From NCBI GenBank assembly GCA_963580285.1, contig OY757024.1:121210045-121274044 (forward strand): DNA of 64,000 bases. The letters are read 5' to 3'. Under the pieces are notes generated by a model. It had not been told where the DNA came from. It ran no database searches and saw only the letters and a list, made by a program, of their open reading frames with translations. The stretch's first letter is position 1. Each line of letters begins with the position of its first letter. The translations under genes and the position numbers were made by a program. Below, piece after piece: positions 10,998 through 20,097 of this stretch. This DNA comes from Lucinisca nassula (taxonomy: Eukaryota; Mollusca; Bivalvia; Lucinida; Lucinidae).

Positions 10998-11380
10998 TAT
11001 ACCTTACTCAAGAGTTCTTGATTTCAGTTCTTGATTTCAGGAAAATTGTCGATTTTTAAGTGATAAATTTTAAGGTGTGTTTTCGTAATGCAGATGGCTT
11101 GTAGATAGGAGAAGCCATCAATCTGGATTTTCACTGTTTGTTATTCAGTGAGTGAATTTATAGGAATAAATTACATGTATAAGTATATTTAGTAACTTGA
11201 TTGTTTGATAATCAAATTGTGTGTGGCAAATTAATTTATTGAGCAGGACAAACTTTAAGAGTAGGTCAGTGTTCAAGATAGCAAACAAAATGTTACAAAA
11301 GTCATAAATGTGTCAGTTATGAAGACATTCTTTTTGAAGAGAGATTTCATATTTTTTTGGTTTTCATCAGATGCACATCT
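10998..11380. other. Intronic sequence, nothing recognised
   Basis: AT-rich intron sequence. I see no exon, RNA gene or repeat family that recurs elsewhere in the window. Confidence 0.5.
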
Positions 11381-11384
11381 GAAT

Positions 11385-11539
11385 GGTGATCAGGAGGTTG
11401 CGCGTTCGATAACTGCCAAGTCAGCAACATTCTTTTGTGGAGATTGATAATGAAATCTTTTCTACTGTCATCCTTTCTCTTCTGCTGAGGAAATGACCTC
11501 TTTTAATATTTTGCTTCCGTCCAAATCCTCTCATATTAT
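11385..11539 (+). repeat. tRNA-derived SINE fragment
   Basis: It carries GGTGATCAGGAGGTTGCGCG, a B-box-like GTTCGATAACTGCC, GTCAGCAACATTCTTTTGTG and GAGATTGATAATGAAATCTT. This matches the minus-strand SINE at 61965-62280. The A-box half is missing. Confidence 0.65.
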
Positions 11540-11624
11540 GTTTTTGTTTGGAGGTTTAATGTCCTCGTCAGCTTTATTTAGGTCATTTTGGAGACACTGT
11601 TTCTAGTTTTGTGGGACTTTTACC
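11540..11624 (-). repeat. SINE-like repeat, first half (split by the 15.1-kb unit)
   Basis: It reads TTTGGAGGTTTAATGTCCTC, GGTCATTTTGGAGACACTG and GTGGGACTTTTACC, then stops at 11624. The missing continuation (CGACATTGAGATGAAATG...) begins at 26727. Intact copies at 28361 and 51594 show the two halves joined. Confidence 0.75.
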
Positions 11625-12345
11625 TATGGCAAGCCATTTTACTATTTATTATGGAATGTAGATATTTATTATATAAGATATCTTATATATTATATTAGAT
11701 ATCTTATTTGTTATATAAGATATCTCATATATATATAAGCTATCTTAGATATCTTATCTTATATATCTTATATAATAAATGAGATACCTTATATAGCATA
11801 TAAGATATGTGATATGTTATATAAGATATCTTATATGCTGTATTAGATATCTTATTTATTATATTAGATATCTTATATAGGATATAAGATATCTAATATG
11901 GGATATAAGATATCTTATTTACTAAAATAAATATCTTATATACCAAATAAGATATCTAATATAGCATATAAGATATCTTATATAACATATCAGATATCTT
12001 ATATATTATATATTATATGAGATATCTTATTTATTATATAAGATATCTTATTTAACGATGGAAATAAGATATCTTATATGATATATAAGATATCTGATAT
12101 ATAATATAAGATATCTTATATGCTATATTAGATATCTTATTTGGTATATTAGATATCTTATTTAGCATATCAGATATCTTATATATTCCACTAAATAAGA
12201 TATCTTATATCCTATATCAGATATCTTAATTAATATATTAGATATCTTATATAGCATATAAGATATCTTATATGATAAATAAGATATCTTGTATACCTAA
12301 ATATATAAGATATCTTATTTGACAAATAAGGTATCTAATATATTT
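11625..12345. repeat. Left terminal array of palindromic AAGATATCTTAT repeats
   Basis: More than thirty GATATC palindromes, mostly in AAGATATCTTATAT, AGATATCTTATTT or TTAGATATCTTA contexts, spaced about 20-25 bp. The sequence is strand-symmetric and has no coding potential. Confidence 0.9.
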
Positions 12346-15300
12346 TAACAAAAAAAAATAATGAGTCTCCCCCAAGTCATCTGGAAATGACTACCCCCAT
12401 TTTTGCCTAAGATTCCATAACCCATTTTGTACCGGTGTAACAGTTTATCTTTACCCCCTGGGTAGCTTTACCCCCGGGGGTAAAGATATCCCGGGATATC
12501 TTTACCCCCTGCCTGGATATCTTCACCCCCGGGGGTAAAGATATCCCGGCTGGGATATCTTTACCCCCGGGGGTAAAGCTAAACTGGGTAGGATATCTTT
12601 ACCCCCACCCCAACATTTGGGTATAAACTATTTTTCTTAATGCCCAATTTCTTCTTATATGTAAGTGAAGCAAGATAGTGGACTCGATGTTTCACTTTAA
12701 CATTTTTTCGTTTCAATCATGACTCGGACTAATAGAACTACCCTTAGTAAGAAATATGACCATATTATAGAGGCAAATGATTATTTCATAACTTCTTTTT
12801 TGTATATTTTCTTATTCAAAATGTTGCTTATGACAATCTTTCATAATCTTGCATTATCCCTGTCAGTCCTGAAATGGGTGGTGGTGGTGAGTGGAAAGGC
12901 GGGGGTAAAGATATCCCGGCTGGGATATCTTTACCCCCAGGGGTAAAGCTAAACTGGCCAGGATATCTTTACCCCCACCCCAACTTTTGGGTATAAAGTA
13001 TTTCTTAATGCCCAATTTCTTCTTATATGTAAGTGAAGCAAGATAGTGGACTCAATGTTTCACTTTAACATTTTTCGTTTCAATTGTGATTCCGGACTTA
13101 TAGAACTACCCTTAGCAAGAAATATGACCATATTATAGAGGCAAATGATTTTTTAATAACTTCTTTTTATACCCCCGGCATACAAAGTATGCCATGGGGG
13201 TATATAGTTTTTGTCTTTTCCGTCTGTCTGTCTGTCCGTAAACAATTATTTTGTGTCAAAGATATCTCAGGAACTGCTTCACATAGAAACTTGAAATTTT
13301 GCACACATGATCAGTATGACTACTTGTATTGTGGGAAAGAAAATAAGGGCCAAGGGGTCAGGCCTTTTAGAGTTATTTCCCTTTGTAGTTCTTGCTGTTT
13401 AATAGTGTATATTTTTATCTTGTGTCAAAGATTTCTCAATAACTACTGTACATAGAAACTTGAAATTTTGCAAACATGATCAGTATGACTAGTTGTATTG
13501 TGGGAAAGAAAATAAGGGCCAAGGGGTCAGGCCTTTTAGAGTTATTTCCCTTTGTAGTTCTTGTAAACAATTATTTTGTGTCAAAGATATCTCAGGAACT
13601 GCTTCACATAGAACTTGAAATTTTGCACACATGATCAGTATGACTACTTGTATTGTGGGAAAGAAAATAAGGGCCAAGGGGTCAGGCCTTTTAGAGTTAT
13701 TTCCCTTTGTAGTTCTTGCTGTTTAATAGTGTATATTTTTATCTTGTGTCAAAGATTTCTCAATAACTACTGTACATAGAAACTTGAAATTTTGCAAACA
13801 TGATCAGTATGACTAGTTGTATTGTGGGAAAGAAAATAAGGGCCAAGGGGTCAGGCCTTTTAGAGTTATTTCCCTTTGTAGTTCTTGTAAACAATTATTT
13901 TGTGTCAAAGATATCTCAGGAACTGCTTCACATAGAAACTTGAATTTTTGCACACATGATCAGTATGACTACTTGTATTGTGGGAAAGAAAATAAGGGCC
14001 AAGGGGTCAGGCCTTTTAGAGTTATTTCACTTTGTAGTTCTTGCTGTTTAATAGTGTATATTTTTATCTTGTGTCAAAGATTTCTCAATAACTACTGTAC
14101 ATTGAGACTTAAAATTTGGTAGCAACAACCAGTATGACTACTTGTATTGTGGGAAAGAAAAAAGGGGCCAAGGGACCAGGACTCTTGGTGTTATTTCCCT
14201 TTCTAATTCTTGCTGTTTTAAAATGTAATTTTCCTCATAACTTCTGTACCGGTCTCAATATTTTCTTGTAGTGTATATTTTTATTTTGTGTCAAAGATTT
14301 CTCAATAACTACTGTACATAGAAACTTGAAATTTTGCAAACATGATCAGTATGACTACTTGTATTGTGGGAAAGAAAATAAGGGCCAAGGGGTCAGGCCT
14401 TTTAGAGTTATTTCCCTTTGTAGTTCTTGCTGTTTAATAGTGTATATTTTTATTATTTTGTGTCAAAGATTTCTCAATAACTACTGTACATTGAGACTTA
14501 AAATTTGGTAGCAACAACCAGTATGACTACTTGTATGGAATGTGGCCTGTATATGCAAAGAACCTTTTGCTATTGCCATTTTCAACTCAGGCGATGGCAC
14601 TGGCCGGGGGTATACGTGCCCCACTGGGCACTTTGTCTAGTTGTATATTTTCTTATTCAAAATGTCCCTTATGACAATCTTTCATAATCTTGCATTATCC
14701 CCGTCAGTTGTGAAATGGGTGGTGGTGGTGAGTGCAAAGGCGGGCGGCCGGGATATCTTTACCCCCTGGGGTAAAGCTAAACTGGCCAGGATATCTTTAC
14801 CCTCACCCCAACTTTTGGGTATAAACTATTTTCTAAATGCCAAATTACTTCTTATATGTAGGAGAAGCAAGATAGTGGACTCGATGTTTCACTTTAACAT
14901 TTTTCATTTCAATTGTGATTCCGGACTTATAGAACTACCCTTAGCAAGAAATATGACCATATTATAGAGGCAAATGATTATTTAATAACTTCTTGTTGTA
15001 TATTTTCTTGTTCAAAATGTCCCTTATGACAATCTTTCATAATCTTGCATTATTTTCGTCAGTTGTGAAATGGGTGATGGTGGTGAGTAGAAAGGCGGGG
15101 GTAAAGATATCCCGGCTGGGATATCTTTACCCCCGGGGGTAAAGCTAAACTGGCCAGGATATCATTACCCCCACCCCAACTTTTGGGTATAAACTATTTT
15201 CTAAATGCCCAATTTCTTCTTATATGTAAGAGAAGCAAGATAGTGGACTCAATGTTTCACTTTAACTTTTTTCTTTTCACTTGTGACTCCGACAAATAGA

Positions 15301-15700
15301 ACTACCCTTAGTAAGAAATATGATCATATTATAGAGGCAAATGATTATTTAATAACTTCTTTTCGTATATTCTTCTAAATTATATTTCCGCAGGGAAAAT
15401 AACAAATAGGCTATGAATAAAAAATCACTTTAAGAAATTATATAGTTTCTTATTCAAAATGTCCCTTATGACAATCTTTCATAATCTTGCATTATCCCTG
15501 TCAGTTGTGAAATGGGTGGTGGTGAGTGGAAAGGCGGGGTAAAGATATCCCGGCTGGGATATCTTTTGCCCCGGGGGTAAAGCTAAACTGGCCAGGATAT
15601 CTTTACCCCCACCCCAACTTTTGGGTATAAACTATTTCTCAATGCCCAATTTCTTCTTATATGTAAGTAAAGCAAAAAAAACCAAAACAAGAATAATTAA
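12346..15700 (+). repeat. Forward array of TTTACCCCC/GGGGGTAAA palindrome units
   Basis: Units of roughly 350-450 bp combine GGGATATCTTTACCCCC with its complement, GCTAAACTGGCCAGGATATC, AATTTCTTCTTATATGTAAG, AAATATGACCATATTATAGA and GAAATGGGTGGTGGTGGTGA. Unit positions are about 12440, 12890, 14710, 15090 and 15520. A hairpin element interrupts at 13168-14640. The same units run in the opposite direction at 16430-17105 and 18545-18900. ORFs here are not supported. Confidence 0.75.
13168..14640 (+). mobile_element. Hairpin-capped element with ~150-bp tandem core, CTAG 3' end
   Basis: The 5' hairpin has arms TATACCCCCGGCATAC and GTATGCC...GGGGGTATA (13168-13206), followed by CCGTCTGTCTGTCTGTCCGT. 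Tandem units follow (GTGTCAAAGATATCTCAG, CATGATCAGTATGACTA, GGGCCAAGGGGTCAGG). The 3' end has a hairpin GTGCCC/GGGCAC at about 14616-14631, then TTTGTCTAG. Empty versions of the target at 12791-12810 and 14990-15008 read ACTTC, T-run, GTATATT without interruption, so there is no target duplication beyond a T. A hairpin plus CTAG end and no duplication is Helitron-like. No Rep/helicase gene is present. Confidence 0.75.
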
Positions 15701-16430
15701 ACCATACAGCTTGCAAGAATATTTTTTTCACATCTTATACCATTACTCATGGGTGGGGATGAAGATTTCCTGGCTGGGATAGGGTGACCCCCCCCCCCCC
15801 CAACCACCCAAAAAAAAAAATCAAGACTTTGTAAAACCCAGACAAGCACACTTCTCAACAATGGAAGGTACTACTGATGTCCAATGGTCTATGCTTGACA
15901 TAACATTACAACAAGCTAGCTTGCATGAATCAGGATTTCACAACTCTACCATTGCTCATGGGTGGGGGTAAAGATATCCCGGCCGGGATACCTTCACCCC
16001 CGGGGCAAAAATATCCTGGCTGCGTTACCTTCACCCCCACACTTCCAGCACACTTCCAGCATTTCGAAAAATCAAAACAAGCACACTTATACCCTATAGC
16101 TTGCATAAATCAGTTTTTCACAAAATATCCTGGCTGGGGTAGCTTGACCCCCACCCTCCCAGCATTTTGAAAAACACAAACAAGCACACTTATACAATAT
16201 AGTGTGCATTAATCAGTTTTTCACAAATTGTACCATTGCACATAGGTGGGGGTGAAGATAGTGTGACCCTACCCCACCCCATATCATGACTTTGGAAGAA
16301 AAAAACAAGCACACTTCTCAACAATGAAGGTACTACTGATGTCCAATGGTCTATGGTTGACATAACATCACCACAAGCTAGCTTGCATGAATCAGGATTT
16401 TACATCTATACCATTGCTCATGGGTGGGGG
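15701..16430. repeat. Central junction of the inverted array
   Basis: Two copies of a ~100-bp stretch (CACTTCTCAACAATG, GGTACTACTGATGTCCAATG, CTAGCTTGCATGAATCAGGA) lie at about 15848-15945 and 16312-16402. Between them are CACCCCC-rich unit remnants and a poly-C/poly-A tract at 15788-15820. Units point one way to the left and the other way to the right. No gene seen. Confidence 0.6.
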
Positions 16431-17105
16431 TAAAGATATCCCGGGGGCAAAATATCTTGGCTGGGTTACCTTCACCCCCACACTTAATTGGGCATTAAGA
16501 AAATAGTTTATACCCAAAAGTTCGGGTGGGGGTAAAGATATCCTGGCCAGTTTAGCTTTACCCCAGGGGGTAAAGATATCCCAGCCGGGATATCTTTACC
16601 CCCGCCTTTCCACTCACCACCACCACCCATTGCACAACTGACAGGGATAATGCAAGATATTGAAAGATTGTCATAAGGGACATTTTGAATAAGAAAATAT
16701 TCAAAAAGAAGTTATTAAATAATCATTTGCCTCTATAATGTGGTTATATTCCTTACTAAGGGTAGTTCTATTAGTCTGAGTCATGATTGAAATGAAAAAT
16801 GTTAAAGTGAAACATCAAGTCCACTATCTTGCTTCTCTTACATATAAGAAGAAATTGGGCATTAAGAAAATAGTTTACATCCAAAAGTTTGGGTGGGGGT
16901 AAAGATATCCTGGCCAGTTTAGCTTTACCCCCGGGGTTAAAGATATCCCAGCCGGGATATCTTTACCACCGCCTTTGCACTCACCACCACCACCAATTTC
17001 ACAACTGACAGGGATAATGCAAGATTATGAAAGATTGTCATAAGGGACATTTTGAATAAGAAAATATACAAAAAGAAGTTATTAAATAATCATTTGCCTC
17101 TATAT
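16431..17105 (-). repeat. Reverse-oriented TTTACCCCC/GGGGGTAAA units
   Basis: This is the inverse of the 12346-15700 array: CTCACCACCACCACCCATT, ACAGGGATAATGCAAGAT, TTATTAAATAATCATTTGCC and TTACATATAAGAAGAAATTG. The LINE at 17106-18118 interrupts it at GCCTCTATA. Unit sequence resumes at about 18551 (TATAATGTGGTCATATTTC). Confidence 0.75.
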
Positions 17106-18118
17106 CATCATCATCATCAACGGATTTTTGATTAACGTGCAGGTACAGGGGCAACGTCCACATAAGTGGGCCCCCTTCCAGGTAGCTGGCTTGCTGCACG
17201 CATGGCAGATCTTACACCAGATCTCCAGGCTTGTCTATCATGAGGATCGATAGCAGAGAGCTTCCATTCTCTGCAATCTCCTTCTGTTAGCTGCTTCCAG
17301 GTCATCTTGGGCCTTCCTGGCCCCCGCTTTCCACTTACCTGTATGTCACAGGCAGTCTTGATTGCACCGTTGGAGCTTTCCACATGTCCATACCAGCGAA
17401 GTCTTCTCTCTTTCAGGATGAGGTCCAGGTCCTCAATGCCAAGACGCTCCAGTAACTCACTGGACCTGATGGTGACAGTGTCCTGTGGCTTGACATTGCA
17501 GATCTGTCTGATCATTGCCCTGTCATTTCGCTGTAGACGTTGGAGGTTTGGCTTTGTCAATGGCCATGTCTCACTGGCATGGAGCATTGCACTCCGCACA
17601 CAAGAGCTATACACACGGCCACGTGTCTTGAACGAGAGGTGGCGGGAAGAGAGAACTGGTAGCAACTCCTTGAATTTCTTCCAGGCTGTTTTCACACGTG
17701 ATGTAGTTGAAAGGTCGCAACCACCCCCTGCAGAGAGCATATCACCTAGGTAGCAGAAGGAAGCTACAATCTCCAGCTTGTCTGATCCGACTTGAACTTC
17801 CCTCTGTGGTCTGCCATCTAAGGGGCGTGCAGTTCCTTGGCACCGTGTACACCTGTACTCAGGGTCCTCTATCAAGCGTTTGAGCCCACTGCATTTCTTG
17901 TGCACCCAGAACTTGCAGCCATTACAAAAGATACTGTTGCTGCCAACTCCAGTGCGACATACAGCGCATGGGAACTGGCCTGTACTCTGCAAGAGGTCCA
18001 GACCTGTACCACAGATCATGATCTTTGTCTTTCCTGCATTCACTCTCAGCCCTTTCGCCTCCATTGCCTCTTTCCAAGTTAAGAGCCTCCTGACACATTC
18101 CTCAAGGGATTCAGCTAT
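17106..18118 (-). mobile_element. LINE RT 3' fragment, copy 2, 5'-truncated with open frame
   Basis: The best-preserved copy: one open frame from 18136 to 17132 (334 aa, the first few residues from flanking DNA). It starts just after the YADD motif (IAESLEECV) and has GLRVNAGKTKIM. A PHD-like finger follows (C57, C60, C71, C74, H79, C82, C96, C99), then YLGDMLS, AWKKFKELLPVL, SETWPLTKPN and LRWYGHVES, ending PVPAR. The RT palm is missing, so it cannot be active. The 3' tail is (ATC)n on the + strand at 17106-17117. At the 5' junction, 13 bases are repeated in inverse (18100-18112 and 18119-18131). Confidence 0.85.
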
Positions 18119-18131
18119 GAATCCCTTGAGG

Positions 18132-18550
18132 GACACAGTCTGGTGAGAGTCTTTGATGTTTTGTCAAAATACATGCAGCGAGCAGCACTTGACATAACTC
18201 AAGAGTTTGAAGTTCAATTAACACTTCCACTGTCTGAAGATTTTTTGTAAGGGAGGGTTATTAAATTATACACAAAATTATCTATCTCTCTCTCTCTCAA
18301 AAAAGAAAAAAAAAAAGTTGTAGACTATTATCTGATCACACCTGTTTGGGAAACCCGTTTTATTTATAAACACACTTCAAGAAAGCATTTGTGAGATACA
18401 GTTTATAATCAATTTTCTCCAGTCTTCTGTCTGTGTAGGGAGCTTACCACTAAATATTTTCCATAGGCGACAATAGTAACCTTTTACATGCTCCCACAAA
18501 AACTATACATACAAAACTTTTCAAACCTTACTTATTTATAGAGCCATCCT
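18132..18550 (+). repeat. Segment duplicated at 19291-20097 (empty-site copy)
   Basis: It reads ACAGTCTGGTGAGAGTCTTT, CATGCAGCGAGCAGCACTTG, a (TC)n microsatellite at about 18282-18297, and TAGGGAGCTTACCACTAAAT. The second copy differs mainly by a 393-bp hairpin element placed at GTTTATAATC (18401-18410 here). Confidence 0.8.
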
Positions 18551-18900
18551 ATAATGTGGTCATATTTCTTACGAAGGGTAGTTCTATTAGTCTGAGTCAT
18601 GATTGAAATCAAAAATGTTATAGTGAAACATCAAGTCCACTATCTTGCTTCTCTTACATATAAGAAGAAATTGGGCATTAAGAAAATAGTTTACATCCAA
18701 AAGTTTGGGTGGGGGTAAAGATATCCTGGCCAGTTAAGCTTTACCCCCGGGGGTTAAGATATCCTGGCCAGTTTAGCTTTACCCCCGGGGGTGAAGATAT
18801 CCAGGGTGGGGGTAAAGATATCCTGGGATATCCTTACCCCCGGGGGTAAAGCTACCCCTGAGTAGCTTTACCCCCGGGGGTAAAGCTACCCAGGGGTCAA
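18551..18900 (-). repeat. Reverse-oriented TTTACCCCC/GGGGGTAAA unit, second block
   Basis: It resumes at TATAATGTGGTCATATTTC and ends in several copies of GATATCC, GCTTTACCCCCGGGGGTAAA and GGGGTCAAGATAAACTGG. It belongs to the same inverted array as 16431-17105. Confidence 0.75.
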
Positions 18901-19290
18901 GATAAACTGGGACACCGGAAACCCTGGCAAACAGTGCAGGCCCAGATCAGATCAGGGCCTACACTATTTGCAAAACAGTCAGCTATTTTCAGATTACACA
19001 ACCTGTCATACCTAATTTTCGAAATGGACTCCTGCCATATATAAGGAGGAAGATTCCATTTAGTAAAAAAATAACATTTCTGCCAAGTCATTTTAAAATC
19101 CATCAAGAAATAAGGAAGTTATTGACCGCGTTTAAGTTTCTGACGCACGGACGAACGGACGGACAGGGGCAACGCTATATGCCCTTTCCACCATTCTTCG
19201 AATGGATGGGGCATAAAAAGGATAAAAGGGACAAAGAAATATTGAACTAATTATGCGAAAAGTAGAGGCAGAAACCAGGCTGAATATATG
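18901..19290. other. Mixed repeat remnants
   Basis: It holds one CAGTGCAGGCCCAGATCAGA palindrome core with its complement (about 18934-18975). An inverse piece of the 155-bp unit (TTTCTGCCAAGTCATTTTAA, GAAGTTATTGACC) is followed by GGACGAACGGACGGACAGG at 19149-19167. No gene. Confidence 0.5.
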
Positions 19291-20097
19291 CACAGTCTGG
19301 TGAGAGTCTTTGATGTTTTGTCAAAATACATGCAGCGAGCAGCACTTGACATAACTCAGAGTTTGAAGTTCAATTAACACTTCCACTATCTGAAGATTTT
19401 TTGTAAGGGAGGGTTATTAAATTATACACAAAATTATCTATCTCTCTCTCTCTCAAAAAAGAAAAAAAAAAGTTGTAGACTATTATCTGATCACACCTGT
19501 TTGGGAAACCCGTTTTATTTATAAACACACTTCAAGAAAGCATTTGTGAGATACAGTTTATTATACCCCCGGCATACGAAGTATGCCATGGGGGTATATA
19601 GTTTTTGTCTTTTCCGTCTGTCTGTCCGTAAACAATTATTTTGTGTCAAAGATATCTCAGGAACTGCTTCACATAGAAACTTGAAATTTTGCACACATGA
19701 TCAGTATGACTACTTGTATTGTGGGAAAGAAAATAAGGGCCAAGGGGTCAGGGCTTTTAGAGTTATTTCCCTTTGTAGTTCTTGCTGTTTAATAGTGTAT
19801 ATTTTTATTTTGTGTCAAAGATTTCTCAATAACTACTGTACATAGAAACTTGAAATTTTGCAAACATGATCAGTATGACTAGTTGTATTGTGGGAAAGAA
19901 AATAAGGGCCAAGGGGTCAGGCCTTTTAGAGTTATTTCCCTTTGTAGTTCTTGTAATCAATTTTCTCCAGTCTTCTGTCTGTGTAGGGAGCTTACCACTA
20001 AATATTTTCCATAGGGACAATAGTAACCTTTTACATGCTCCCACAAAAACTATACATACAAAACTTTTCAAACCTTACTTATTTATAGAGCCATCCT
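19291..20097 (+). repeat. Second copy of the 18132-18550 segment, with insertion
   Basis: It is almost identical to 18132-18550 outside the 393-bp insert at 19562-19953. From 19985 on it is also the start of the 1.36-kb tandem units. Confidence 0.8.
19562..19953 (+). mobile_element. Short hairpin element copy, inserted without target duplication
   Basis: The 5' hairpin TATACCCCCGGCATAC/GTATGCC...GGGGGTATA, then CCGTCTGTCTGTCCG and two core units, as in 13168-14640. The copy ends at TTTGTAGTTCTTG without the 3' hairpin. The paralogous empty site at 18401-18410 (GTTTATAATC) shows that exactly this block was added, with at most one T shared. Confidence 0.8.

Noticed and set aside
11650..12340. 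Regularly spaced short repeats resembling a CRISPR array
   Set aside because: Repeats are palindromic GATATC words with no constant-length unique spacers, the DNA is eukaryotic, and an inverse copy forms the other end of an element.
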